Shown one piece after another: positions 44,670 to 53,063 of a DNA stretch of 53,063 nucleotides. The stretch is from the NCBI RefSeq assembly GCF_000423725.1, contig NZ_KE384084.1, positions 392,514 through 445,576 of the forward strand. Direction: 5' to 3'. Both the position numbers and the translations under genes were made by a program. How positions within the stretch are numbered: the first letter of the stretch is position 1; each line of letters starts with the position of its first letter. The notes under the pieces were generated by a model, which was not told the origin of the DNA, searched no databases, and saw nothing but the letters and a program-made list of their open reading frames with translations. Origin of the DNA: Streptococcus devriesei DSM 19639. GTDB taxonomy: Bacteria > Bacillota > Bacilli > Lactobacillales > Streptococcaceae.

Positions 44670-45485
44670 TTATTCTTTGCTGGAAACAGACAAGTTATAG
44701 GCTTCTTTCACAAAACTGTCAATTTTATTAGATTTCTTCAGCTTCTTGATGACTTTATCAACTTTTTTCTTAAGAGCGCTGCTTCCCTTAGGCATGGCAA
44801 CAGCATAGGAATCAGAAGAGCCGGATTTTAGCTTGATCTCGGCAATGGCTAAATCACCGTTTTTAGCCACATAGCCTTCTGCAATCGGCTTTTCCAAAAC
44901 AACGCCGTTAACCTGGCCCGATTTTAATTCATTGATCATCTCACCATTTTGAACGAGAGAGATAATTTTGGCACCTGTTAATTGCTTTTTGGCAACATCT
45001 TCCTGAATACTTCCCTTTTGAGTGGCTACGGAGAGGCCTTTCAGAGAATCGGTTTTCTTGTATTTGGCTAATTCAGATTTCTTGACAATGACCACATTGA
45101 CAGACTCATAATAGGTTTCTGAAAAATCGTATACTTTTTGACGTTCTTTGGTTGCCGAAATGCCTGAAATCGCAATATCCGCCTTACCTGACTGAACACT
45201 TGACAGGACATTGTTAAACGACATGGCCGAAAATTCGACTTTGACATCCAGTTCTTTGGCGATAGCTTTAGCAATCTCAACATCTGCTCCGACGATGGTA
45301 TCTTTACCGTTGACTAAGGTTTTAAATTCAAACGGAGCAAACTCAGGGTTCATGGCAACAACGAGCTTTCCCTTGTCCTCGATTTTTTTCAAAGAATTAT
45401 CCTTAGATGAAGAGCCACAGGCGGCAAGACTGACCAAAGATAAAGCAGCAAAGGCTCCCACTAACACTTTTTTAGCTAATTTCAT
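44670..45485 (-). CDS. Amino-acid ABC transporter substrate-binding lipoprotein, paralogue
   Basis: This protein of about 271 residues is of the SBP_bac_3 family. Lipobox LSLVSLAACGSSS places the lipid-carrying cysteine near residue 23. AMNPEFAPFEFKTLVNGKD, GADVEIAKAIAKELDVKVE, QSGKADIAISGISATKERQ and VATQKGSIQEDVAKKQL match the neighbour at 42529 motif by motif, indicating an old duplication. The ATG at 45485 follows GAGGATT; the frame's earlier TTG overlaps that site. It has its own consensus promoter and terminator and no adjacent permease. Confidence 0.9.
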   Translation of the reverse strand: MKLAKKVLVGAFAALSLVSLAACGSSSKDNSLKKIEDKGKLVVAMNPEFAPFEFKTLVNGKDTIVGADVEIAKAIAKELDVKVEFSAMSFNNVLSSVQSGKADIAISGISATKERQKVYDFSETYYESVNVVIVKKSELAKYKKTDSLKGLSVATQKGSIQEDVAKKQLTGAKIISLVQNGEMINELKSGQVNGVVLEKPIAEGYVAKNGDLAIAEIKLKSGSSDSYAVAMPKGSSALKKKVDKVIKKLKKSNKIDSFVKEAYNLSVSSKE

Positions 45486-45522
45486 AACAATCCTCAACTT
45501 CTATTTTTATTAAGATAGGATT

Positions 45523-45551
45523 ATTATATTTTATATTTATACATTTGTCAA
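45523..45551 (-). promoter_or_regulatory. Promoter of the lipoprotein gene at 44670
   Basis: Minus strand consensus TTGACA (45551-45546) and consensus TATAAT (45528-45523) with a 17-base spacer. Confidence 0.9.
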
Positions 45552-45619
45552 GTATTTTTTTATAAAAATTCAATATCGATCTCAATCTCCGATTGCCGAA
45601 TTTAAACAGCTGTTAGATT

Positions 45620-46084
45620 TCACCAAAATTCTCTCACAAAATCGTCTTTCAAACGTTCACTGTAAAAAAGTTCTGAGAGCTCCTCTTCTTCAAAGACGCG
45701 CAGCAGATTGAGCAAATCATAGGCCAAATCCATGCGAGGCAGTTCCTCACGCGCTGCCCAGCGCACTTCTCCCTCATCGGATGACTGAATTTCCCCTTCA
45801 AATTCATCGGCACAATATAAAAAAACAAGGTAACGAATCCCTTCTTTGGTGTGCCAATGTTTCATACCAACCAAGCTGGGATTAAAAATAGTTAAACCAG
45901 TTTCTTCAAAAATCTCACGAACAACCGAAGCATGCAGAGATTCTCCAGCTTCAATATGGCCTCCCGGCAAAGCTGCCCCTGACCAAGCGTAGCGCTTAGG
46001 GTCACGATACTGTATAACAACATTGCCTTTTCCATCTTCAATCAGGCACATATTGGTTAAAATAACATTTTCACTGCGTGACAT
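45620..46084 (-). CDS. Nudix hydrolase, MutT/8-oxo-dGTPase-like
   Basis: This 154-residue protein carries a complete Nudix box: GGHIEAGESLHASV followed by REIFEETGL (residues about 41-64). It starts VILTNMCLIEDGKGNVVIQY and resembles streptococcal proteins annotated as 8-oxo-dGTP diphosphatase or ADP-ribose pyrophosphatase; the substrate is not certain. AAGGAGTCAAT precedes the ATG. It is a single gene with no obvious operon partners. Confidence 0.9.
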   Translation of the reverse strand: MSRSENVILTNMCLIEDGKGNVVIQYRDPKRYAWSGAALPGGHIEAGESLHASVVREIFEETGLTIFNPSLVGMKHWHTKEGIRYLVFLYCADEFEGEIQSSDEGEVRWAAREELPRMDLAYDLLNLLRVFEEEELSELFYSERLKDDFVREFW

Positions 46085-46188
46085 ATTGACTCCTTTTTAA
46101 TGTAATATCACTATTCCTTTTACAATTTAGACCACTTAACTAAGAATTTGGCTGTTTTCTCCTAATCCCAAAATTATCCAAAGAATTT

Positions 46189-46797
46189 TCAAGCCGTTAA
46201 AAAATAAAAAAGCAGATGGCAAAAAAACAGACCATGCAGAGTTTGCGTCTTTTCTCTCAAATAAGTAAAAAAGACAGCCATCAGACCGGTCAATAAAAGA
46301 GCCAGAGGTTTAGCTGCAAATTGTGAAACATAGCAAAAATGAGCCAGAAGAAATAAAATCGGCAATAAGCCTAAAGTCAGCTTGAAAGACAGGTACTGAC
46401 GCAAGTAATTTTGCAAGAGGCCAAAGGTAATATAATCCTGCCAAATGACAGATACTGTCGTAAAAAGTAAATAGTAAACCGCCGGCAAACCAGTCCAGTG
46501 GTAATGCAGCAGTGTGCTGATACCGGCCAGTAAGAGGATAAGATAGAGCAAGTAAATACTTTTCTGTCTGACTGCTACTAAGTCCTGCGTCCAACTGCGA
46601 TGAGTGACTGCGAGAACGATTAACCCCAGAAAATTAAGCAGTACACCGCCAACAATCATGCCGCTCTCATCAAAATATAAACTCAGCAAATCATGAGAAA
46701 GGCCAAGATTAACCGTTAAGCCAAATAAAATAAACCAAACAACAATGGCAAAAATCTCTTGAAATAAGTATTTACGGTTTGTAACAGGTTCTTGCAT
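46189..46797 (-). CDS. Polytopic membrane protein resembling a degenerate CPBP protease
   Basis: This 202-residue protein has about seven hydrophobic segments. Late in the sequence it shows FLLAHFCYVSQF (form FxxxH) and a further histidine pair in HGLFFCHLLFY, as in CPBP/Abi-family intramembrane proteases. The usual first motif EExxxR is replaced by WQDYITFGLLQNYL, so protease activity is doubtful. It lies 35 bases after the uvrB start side, that is upstream of uvrB's end-to-start order on the minus strand, and may be read through from uvrB. Confidence 0.7.
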   Translation of the reverse strand: MQEPVTNRKYLFQEIFAIVVWFILFGLTVNLGLSHDLLSLYFDESGMIVGGVLLNFLGLIVLAVTHRSWTQDLVAVRQKSIYLLYLILLLAGISTLLHYHWTGLPAVYYLLFTTVSVIWQDYITFGLLQNYLRQYLSFKLTLGLLPILFLLAHFCYVSQFAAKPLALLLTGLMAVFFTYLREKTQTLHGLFFCHLLFYFLTA

Positions 46798-46831
46798 AGT
46801 AGTTCCTCTTTCTGCGTTATTTCTTGAATAG

Positions 46832-48823
46832 CTAATCCATCGCCTTCAGCTCCAGCACCATATCGCGGAGTTCGGCAGCCAGCTCAAAGTCAAGCAGTTC
46901 GGCCGCTTCCTGCATTTGTTTTTGCAGCTTCTTGATGACTTCTTGGCGTTCTTTTTTGTTCATAGCGCTGTAGTCCACTTGCTCTTCAGCCACATCGCTT
47001 TCTGTTGATTTGCTGATGGCGATAAGATCACGAATATCTTTTTTGATGGTTTGGGGAATAATGCCATGCTCTTCATTGTAAGCCATCTGAATTTGCCGCC
47101 GGCGGTGCGTTTCATCAATAGCCTTTTTCATGGACTGGGTCACCGTGTCAGCGTACATGATAACATGACCCTCACTGTTTCGTGCCGCCCGGCCGATGGT
47201 TTGGATAAGGCCACGCTCATTGCGCAGGAAACCTTCCTTGTCCGCATCGAGGATCGCAACTAAGCTAACTTCCGGTACGTCAATACCTTCGCGCAGCAGA
47301 TTAATCCCTACAAGCACATCGAAAACGCCCAGACGCAGATCGCGGATAATTTCGGTCCGCTCCAAGGTCTTGATGTCCGAGTGCATATATTTGACCTTGA
47401 CACCCATTTCCTTGAGATAGTCGGTCAAGTCTTCTGCCATTTTTTTCGTCAGAGTGGTGATAAAGGTTCGTTCGCCTTTTTCGGCACGCACGGTGATTTC
47501 ACCCAGCAAGTCGTCCATCTGTCCCATGGTCGGCCGGACTTCCACTTCCGGATCGAGAAGGCCTGTCGGACGAATGATTTGCTCAACGATCGTATCTGTC
47601 TGTGCCAGCTCATAATCTCCCGGAGTGGCAGACACGTAAACAATCTGATGAACATGGCTTTCAAATTCTTCCCGGCGCAGCGGACGGTTGTCCAGGGCAC
47701 TCGGGAGACGAAAACCATAGTTGACCAGCATTTCTTTACGTGAGCGGTCGCCATTATACATCCCCTTAATCTGCCCCATGGTCATGTGGCTTTCATCAAC
47801 CATGATCAGAAAGTCCTCAGGGAAAAAGTCCAGCAGCGTATAGGGCGGCTCGCCTTCACTTCTTCCGTCCATATGGCGGGAATAGTTTTCAACACCGTTG
47901 GTATAGCCCATCTCCCGCAGCATTTCGATGTCATAGTTGGTTCTTTGTTTCAATCGCTGAGCTTCTAAGAGCTTACCTTCTGATTCAAAGAGCTTGAGCT
48001 GTTCTTTCAATTCCTCTTGAATCCTTGCTATGGCAATCTCCATGTGCTCGTCATTGGTCATAAAGTGAGTCGCCGGGAAAATGGCTAAATGATCGACTTC
48101 TCCTAAGACACGGCCGGTCAGACTTTCAATCTCCCGAATACGGTCAATTTCATCGCCGAAAAATTCAACACGAAAGGCATGCTCGTCTCTGGAAGCAGGA
48201 AAAATCTCAACCACATCGCCGCGCACGCGAAAACGGCCGCGCTGAAAATCGATGTCATTGCGCTCAAACTGAATATCAACTAAACTATTAAGTAGCTGAT
48301 CCCTAGAAATTTCCTGACCCGGCCGCAAACTGACAACGCTGTCCGCATATTCCTTAGGCGAACCCAAACCATAAATACAGGACACAGACGCTACCACGAT
48401 AACATCATTGCGCTCAAGTAGGGAGGAAGTCGCCGAGTGGCGCAGTTTGTCAATCTCATCATTGACCGAACTGTCTTTTTCGATATAGGTATCGCTGGAA
48501 GGCACATAAGCTTCCGGCTGATAGTAATCATAGTAAGATACAAAATATTCTACGGCGTTGTCAGGGAAGAATTCTTTAAATTCTCCGTAAAGCTGGCCGG
48601 CCAAGGTTTTATTATGGGCGATGACAAGAGTTGGCTTATTGACCCTTTGGATCACCTGACTCATGGTGTAGGTCTTACCCGTACCGGTTGCTCCCATCAG
48701 GATTTGCGCTTTCTCACCGCCTTCAATATTATCCACTAACTGTTCAATGGCCTGCGGCTGATCGCCCGACGGCTGGTATTTAGAAACAAGTTTAAACTGG
48801 TTATTTTCTGTCTTATCTATCAT
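46832..48823 (-). CDS. uvrB: Excinuclease ABC subunit B
   Basis: This 663-residue helicase-like damage-recognition subunit of nucleotide excision repair has Walker [19 protein letters not shown] near residue 38, the beta-hairpin region [20 protein letters not shown] near 92, helicase motifs [20 protein letters not shown] and [28 protein letters not shown], and a C-terminal UVR motif ([20 protein letters not shown]) for UvrC contact. It is full length and intact. Confidence 0.98.
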   Translation of the reverse strand: MIDKTENNQFKLVSKYQPSGDQPQAIEQLVDNIEGGEKAQILMGATGTGKTYTMSQVIQRVNKPTLVIAHNKTLAGQLYGEFKEFFPDNAVEYFVSYYDYYQPEAYVPSSDTYIEKDSSVNDEIDKLRHSATSSLLERNDVIVVASVSCIYGLGSPKEYADSVVSLRPGQEISRDQLLNSLVDIQFERNDIDFQRGRFRVRGDVVEIFPASRDEHAFRVEFFGDEIDRIREIESLTGRVLGEVDHLAIFPATHFMTNDEHMEIAIARIQEELKEQLKLFESEGKLLEAQRLKQRTNYDIEMLREMGYTNGVENYSRHMDGRSEGEPPYTLLDFFPEDFLIMVDESHMTMGQIKGMYNGDRSRKEMLVNYGFRLPSALDNRPLRREEFESHVHQIVYVSATPGDYELAQTDTIVEQIIRPTGLLDPEVEVRPTMGQMDDLLGEITVRAEKGERTFITTLTKKMAEDLTDYLKEMGVKVKYMHSDIKTLERTEIIRDLRLGVFDVLVGINLLREGIDVPEVSLVAILDADKEGFLRNERGLIQTIGRAARNSEGHVIMYADTVTQSMKKAIDETHRRRQIQMAYNEEHGIIPQTIKKDIRDLIAISKSTESDVAEEQVDYSAMNKKERQEVIKKLQKQMQEAAELLDFELAAELRDMVLELKAMD

Positions 48824-48896
48824 TCACTGCCACCTCATTTTTCTATTCTCTATTTTATCATAAGAAAAGCCTAAAAGAAAAAGCCTGAGTTCAAAA

Positions 48897-49823
48897 TCAA
48901 GCTTCTTTATAAATAGAGTTACTCTCTTTTTTGAGCAAAAGAGTAAGTATGACGATAGCTGCCAAAAGAACCAAACTGGTCAGGAGACTTCCTTCTGTTC
49001 CAAAGGCACCACCTGAAATCCAGTCAGCCGCGCCGGCTTTGCTAGCAAAGTGAAATAAAGATGTCCCTGCACCCTGTCCGCTGACAGCTACTCCATAGAG
49101 ATTACCCTGGGTAAAATTCCAGGCACCGTGCAGACCGGCAACGCCCCAAAGGTTATCTGTTTTTAACATATAAAGTGCCATAAAAACACCTGATAAAATA
49201 ATACTGAGAATTGAAAAAACGGTCACGTGGCTGTTCGCTAAGTGCATAAGTCCAAAAAGACTGCTGGAAATCCCGACAGCTGCCGCAAGATTGCTGCGCT
49301 TATTAATCAGGGGCAAAAGCCAGCCTCGTGTCAGCAGTTCTTCTGTCCCGCCCTGAATAAACCAAAAAGGAATAGTTGAAAGAACAGACAAAACAGCGGC
49401 TGTAGAAAAATTAACAGACCGCAATTCGACACCGCCAAAAAGGTAAGTTAGCAGAAAAGCTGCAGAAAAAACAAGCATGCCTACACCCCAGCCTTTGACG
49501 ATATCCTTGATCCAATTTTCTCTGAATAAGCCCAAGCTAGAAATTGGACGCTTTTCAGCCCACTTCACCCAAGCAAAGACCAAGAGAGCAACAAAGAAAA
49601 ACAAGGATAACTGGAAATACAGGCTGCTAAAAGCCACAGTAAGACTGAAACCTGTCGGATTGATGAGGTAAAGCACCATTATCGGCAGAGACAGCATTGC
49701 TCCCCCGACAAAACTCCCCAGAAAAACAAAGAGATAGACCATGATACAAGCTAAAATGATAAAGAGCCAGTTGGGTAGTTTCTGATAAAAAAGCGTGGGT
49801 GCCTCTAAAATTCTTTTTTGCAT
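48897..49823 (-). CDS. CPBP-family intramembrane metalloprotease
   Basis: This 308-residue protein has about eight membrane segments. All CPBP motifs are present: glutamates and arginine in GGTEELLTRGWLLPL near 167, FGLMHLANSH near 200, and HGAWNFTQGNLYG near 240. Relatives mature prenylated or signal peptides and sometimes give bacteriocin immunity. It is divergent from glnP and adjoins uvrB; neither neighbour suggests a substrate. In streptococci a CPBP gene next to glnPQ is a familiar arrangement. Confidence 0.88.
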   Translation of the reverse strand: MQKRILEAPTLFYQKLPNWLFIILACIMVYLFVFLGSFVGGAMLSLPIMVLYLINPTGFSLTVAFSSLYFQLSLFFFVALLVFAWVKWAEKRPISSLGLFRENWIKDIVKGWGVGMLVFSAAFLLTYLFGGVELRSVNFSTAAVLSVLSTIPFWFIQGGTEELLTRGWLLPLINKRSNLAAAVGISSSLFGLMHLANSHVTVFSILSIILSGVFMALYMLKTDNLWGVAGLHGAWNFTQGNLYGVAVSGQGAGTSLFHFASKAGAADWISGGAFGTEGSLLTSLVLLAAIVILTLLLKKESNSIYKEA

Positions 49824-49950
49824 AGATGATTTTTTCCTTTAACTATTTTGGCAAAGATGCCTTATAATATCTTGCAATTTACACTTTTTCCCCTTAAAAG
49901 TCAATATCAGTTCTATGTTATGTTTTCTTACATAGTGTGCAGGGCTGTTC

Positions 49951-49979
49951 TTGCCTAAATCTGTAATATTTGGTATAAT
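49951..49979 (+). promoter_or_regulatory. Promoter of glnPQ
   Basis: -35 TTGCCT (49951-49956), 17-base spacer and -10 TATAAT (49974-49979) with TGG directly before it, an extended -10. It lies 28 bases before the glnP ATG, which has AAGGAG seven bases upstream. Confidence 0.85.
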
Positions 49980-50007
49980 AAGGTAATTTTTATGAAGGAG
50001 TACGAAC

Positions 50008-52191
50008 ATGAAGCGAAAGATATTTGCTCTTATGACAGCATTTTTGACACTGGCTTTTATGTTTGGCGCAAAAGTTTCTGCTGATACGATCAAGATTGTC
50101 TCAGACTCCACTTATGCACCATTTGAATTTAAGGACAGTGACCAGGTTTATAAGGGAATTGACGTAGATATCATCAAAAAAGCAGCTGAAATCAGCGGCT
50201 GGGACTATAAGATGACTTTCCCGGGATTTGATGCGGCGGTCAATGCCGTCCAGTCCGGTCAGGCTGATGCTTTGATGGCAGGAACAACTGTCACCAAAGA
50301 ACGTAAAAAAGTCTTTACGTTTTCAGATACTTACTATGACACCAAGATTGTCATTGTTACTCGCAAAAAAGACAAAATCACTAAGTACAGTCAGCTCAAA
50401 GGAAAAACGGTCGGTGTTAAAAACGGGACAGCAGCTCAAAGCTTCCTCGAAAAAAAGAAGGACAAATATCACTATAAAATCAAATCCTTTGATACCGGCG
50501 ATTCCATGTATAACAGCTTAGAATCTGCTTCTGTCGATGCTGTTATGGATGATAAGCCCGTTGCCCAATATGCCATCAATCAGGGGCAAAACCTCCGCAT
50601 TGAAATGGACGGAGAACCTATCGGCAGCTTTGCTTTCGCTGTCAAAAAAGGCAGTAAATACGAATACCTCATCAAAGATTTCAACAAGGCCTTAAAACAA
50701 ATGAAGGCTGACGGCACCTATGATGAAATCATGAACAAGTGGATTTCTTCTAAGTCTGCTTCTGCTGCTGCTAATTCACAAACCACCGGCAATGCCAAGG
50801 CCAAAGCAAAACCGGTTAAAAGCAGTTACAAGATTGTAATGGATTCTTCTTTTGCTCCCTTTGAATTTCAAAATGACGGCGGTAAATATGTCGGGATTGA
50901 CGTTGATCTGATCAAAGCCATCGCTAAACAGCAGGGCTTTAAGATTCAAACGGAAAATCCGGGCTTCGATGCTGCTCTTAATACTGTTCAGTCAAGTCAG
51001 GCAGACGCTGTTATGGCAGGGATGTCCATTACTGACGAGCGCAAAAAAATCTTTGATTTTTCCGACCCTTACTATACATCAAATACACTATTAGCTGTCC
51101 GTAAGGGAAGCGACCTTGTGTCTTACAAAGATTTGAAAGGCAAAAAAGTCGGTGCCAAAAACGGAACTGCTTCTTATGCTTTCCTCGAAAAAAATAAAGA
51201 TAAGTACGGTTATACCTTAAAATCATTTGACGAAGCGTCAACCATGTATGATAGCTTGAATTCCGGTTCTATTTACGCCCTTATGGATGATGAAGCAGTC
51301 CTTAAATATGCTATTCAGCAGGGACGTAAATTTGAAACACCGATTCCGGGTGAAAAGTCTGGAGAATATGGTTTTGCTGTTAAAAAGGGCAATAACCCTG
51401 AACTCATCCAAATGTTTAACAACGGCTTAGCTGCCCTTAAAAAATCAGGTCAGTACGATAAGATCATCAACAAATACCTGTCTGATGACAAGCAAGATGC
51501 TAAATCCAAATCAGCCGTTGATGAATCTACCATTTGGGGGCTGATTACCAACAATTACAAACAGCTCCTCTCCGGCCTTGGAACAACCCTGAGCTTAGCG
51601 CTTCTGTCATTCGGCCTTGCCCTGATTGTCGGCATTATCTTTGGTATGATGAGTGTCAGTCCTTACAAGGCACTGCGTATTATCGCTGCTGTCTTTGTTG
51701 ATGTAGTGCGCGGTATTCCGCTGATGATTGTCGCTGCCTTCATCTTCTGGGGAATTCCTAACCTGATTGAGTCTATTACTGGTCATCAAAGTCCTATCAA
51801 CGACTTCGTAGCAGGTACCATTGCTCTGACCTTAAACGGCGGTGCCTATATTGCTGAAATCGTTCGCGGCGGTATTGAGGCTGTTCCAATCGGACAGATG
51901 GAAGCCAGCCGCAGCTTGGGTATTTCTTATAAGACGACCATGCAAAAGATTATTCTGCCGCAGGCCTTCAAAATGATGCTGCCTAACTTCATCAATCAAT
52001 TTGTTATTTCACTTAAGGATACCACCATTATCTCAGCTATCGGACTGATTGAGCTTTTCCAAGCCGGCAAAATCATCATCGCCCGCAACTACCAATCATT
52101 CCGCATGTATGCCATTCTTGCTCTGATGTACCTTGTAATCATTACACTCTTGACACGTCTGGCAAAACGCTTAGAAAAGAGGATTAAATAA
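50008..52191 (+). CDS. glnP: Glutamine ABC transporter: two substrate-binding domains fused to permease (GlnP)
   Basis: This 727-residue protein has a signal peptide or first helix (1-25), substrate-binding domain 1 (about 27-250; [40 protein letters not shown]), a linker, substrate-binding domain 2 (about 272-495; [40 protein letters not shown]) and a permease domain with about five helices (515-720; EAA loop around [20 protein letters not shown]). Two tandem domains in one chain are the known GlnP layout of lactic acid bacteria, giving four binding domains per dimeric transporter. It shares one base with glnQ (TAATG). Confidence 0.96.
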   Translation: MKRKIFALMTAFLTLAFMFGAKVSADTIKIVSDSTYAPFEFKDSDQVYKGIDVDIIKKAAEISGWDYKMTFPGFDAAVNAVQSGQADALMAGTTVTKERKKVFTFSDTYYDTKIVIVTRKKDKITKYSQLKGKTVGVKNGTAAQSFLEKKKDKYHYKIKSFDTGDSMYNSLESASVDAVMDDKPVAQYAINQGQNLRIEMDGEPIGSFAFAVKKGSKYEYLIKDFNKALKQMKADGTYDEIMNKWISSKSASAAANSQTTGNAKAKAKPVKSSYKIVMDSSFAPFEFQNDGGKYVGIDVDLIKAIAKQQGFKIQTENPGFDAALNTVQSSQADAVMAGMSITDERKKIFDFSDPYYTSNTLLAVRKGSDLVSYKDLKGKKVGAKNGTASYAFLEKNKDKYGYTLKSFDEASTMYDSLNSGSIYALMDDEAVLKYAIQQGRKFETPIPGEKSGEYGFAVKKGNNPELIQMFNNGLAALKKSGQYDKIINKYLSDDKQDAKSKSAVDESTIWGLITNNYKQLLSGLGTTLSLALLSFGLALIVGIIFGMMSVSPYKALRIIAAVFVDVVRGIPLMIVAAFIFWGIPNLIESITGHQSPINDFVAGTIALTLNGGAYIAEIVRGGIEAVPIGQMEASRSLGISYKTTMQKIILPQAFKMMLPNFINQFVISLKDTTIISAIGLIELFQAGKIIIARNYQSFRMYAILALMYLVIITLLTRLAKRLEKRIK

Positions 52192-52931
52192 TGACTGATT
52201 TAAAAATTGATGTTCAGGATTTGCATAAATCTTTCGGACAAAATGAAGTCCTCAAAGGCATTGATGTACAATTTAAGGAGGGAGATGTTGTCTGTATCAT
52301 CGGTCCTTCGGGTTCCGGAAAATCAACTTTCCTGCGGACGCTGAACCTCCTCGAATCTGTTACCAGCGGCAAGGTTATCGTTGACGGTTATGAGCTCTCA
52401 GACCCTTCTACCAATGTCGATAAAGCTCGGGAAAATATCGGAATGGTTTTTCAGCACTTCAATCTTTTCCCGCACATGACCGTCCTTGATAATGTTACTT
52501 TTGCCCCGATTGAACTCGGTAAAGAATCTAAAGAAGAAGCTCAAAAGCACGGTATGGAGCTTTTAGAAAAGGTTGGTCTGTCTGACAAGGCGCAGGCTTA
52601 CCCCGACAGCCTCTCAGGCGGTCAGAAACAGCGTGTCGCTATCGCTCGCAGCCTCGCCATGAGTCCTGATATTATGCTCTTTGACGAACCGACATCAGCT
52701 CTTGACCCTGAAATGGTCGGGGATGTTCTCAATGTTATGAAAGATCTGGCAGAGCAAGGCATGACCATGCTGATTGTCACCCATGAGATGGGCTTTGCGC
52801 GCAAGGTCGCCAACCGTGTTATCTTTACCGATGGCGGCCAATTTCTGGAAGACGGCACTCCGGAACAAATCTTTGACCACCCACAGCATCCGCGGCTCAA
52901 AGACTTCTTGGATAAAGTGCTGAATGTTTAA
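52191..52931 (+). CDS. glnQ: Glutamine ABC transporter ATP-binding protein GlnQ
   Basis: This 246-residue ATPase powers GlnP. Walker [18 protein letters not shown] at residues 36-52, Q-loop [15 protein letters not shown], signature [13 protein letters not shown], Walker [16 protein letters not shown] and switch [14 protein letters not shown] are intact. Translation is coupled to glnP by the TAATG overlap. Two hairpins, the second a clear terminator, follow. Confidence 0.97.
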   Translation: MTDLKIDVQDLHKSFGQNEVLKGIDVQFKEGDVVCIIGPSGSGKSTFLRTLNLLESVTSGKVIVDGYELSDPSTNVDKARENIGMVFQHFNLFPHMTVLDNVTFAPIELGKESKEEAQKHGMELLEKVGLSDKAQAYPDSLSGGQKQRVAIARSLAMSPDIMLFDEPTSALDPEMVGDVLNVMKDLAEQGMTMLIVTHEMGFARKVANRVIFTDGGQFLEDGTPEQIFDHPQHPRLKDFLDKVLNV

Positions 52932-52973
52932 TGTGTTAAGTTTATCTGTGACTAAAGTCACTAGCTAAACTAT

Positions 52974-52995
52974 GCAAGGTCCTATAAGACCTTGC
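52974..52995 (+). repeat. Stem-loop after glnQ
   Basis: GCAAGGTC-CTATAA-GACCTTGC is a perfect eight-pair hairpin with no T tract. It probably protects the 3' end of the glnPQ message or pauses polymerase before the terminator 17 bases on. Confidence 0.7.
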
Positions 52996-53011
52996 TAAAC
53001 ACCTTACTAGT

Positions 53012-53046
53012 AAAAAAACTTAGTTATTGTCGAACTAAGTTTTTTT
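53012..53046. terminator. Bidirectional terminator after glnPQ
   Basis: AAAAAAACTTAGTT, a seven-base loop and AACTAAGTTTTTTT form a symmetrical hairpin able to terminate transcription from either side. Confidence 0.9.
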
Positions 53047-53063
53047 ACGTCGTCATATCAGCC

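Noticed and set aside
50008..52191. Duplicated binding domains of GlnP considered as an assembly artefact
   Set aside because: Two tandem domains are the known layout of GlnP in lactic acid bacteria, and the copies have diverged.

Overview
The window is a stretch of a low-GC Gram-positive chromosome, almost certainly a Streptococcus close to the mutans group. The basis is gene content and order: rplU-prp-rpmA with an L21 leader; thiI beside a nifS-type desulfurase; folC, gor and a Bsp-repeat/CHAP protein; an intact rml/rgp rhamnose-glucose polysaccharide cluster; SufT-like protein-rpoD-dnaG-mscL-rpsU; and a two-SBD GlnP with GlnQ. The species is inference; no rRNA or tRNA gene was seen.

Region 1 (1-11950, minus strand) is most of an ethanolamine utilisation (eut) operon. 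In transcription order it encodes EutS, EutP, a PduO-type cobalamin adenosyltransferase, EutG, a second EutS, EutV, EutW, EutA, EutB, EutC, EutL, an EutK-like shell protein, EutE and the first codons of EutM, which is cut by the window edge. These proteins form a bacterial microcompartment that splits ethanolamine with a B12 enzyme and converts acetaldehyde to acetyl-CoA and ethanol. Its control is written in the non-coding DNA: a sigma-70 promoter overlapped by a near-consensus cre site, a cobalamin riboswitch, a tandem pair of hexaloop hairpins of the type bound by the ANTAR protein EutV (an EutX/Rli55-like arrangement), a leader terminator, and a second terminator plus dual-hairpin attenuator in front of eutG.

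Region 2 (12100-20900) is housekeeping: ribosomal proteins L27 and L21 with the Prp protease, a CapA-like phosphatase, thiI, a cysteine desulfurase, a small repeat-containing membrane protein, folC and glutathione reductase.

Region 3 (20977-36228, minus strand) makes cell wall. It holds a secreted four-repeat CHAP hydrolase and the rgp cluster (rmlD, rgpA-F), followed by a visibly A+T-rich side-chain segment with a GacH/SccH-like glycerol-phosphate transferase, a GT-C membrane glycosyltransferase and a GtrB-like polyprenyl-phosphate glycosyltransferase.

Region 4 (36541-42460) is the macromolecular-synthesis region: a SufT-like protein, rpoD, dnaG (apparently started at CTG), an unrecognised membrane-anchored beta-helix protein, mscL and rpsU.

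Region 5 (42529-53063) holds two solitary amino-acid-binding lipoproteins flanking an aminotransferase, a Nudix hydrolase, two CPBP-type membrane proteins, uvrB and glnP-glnQ. The most notable part of the window is the layered RNA control of the eut operon.
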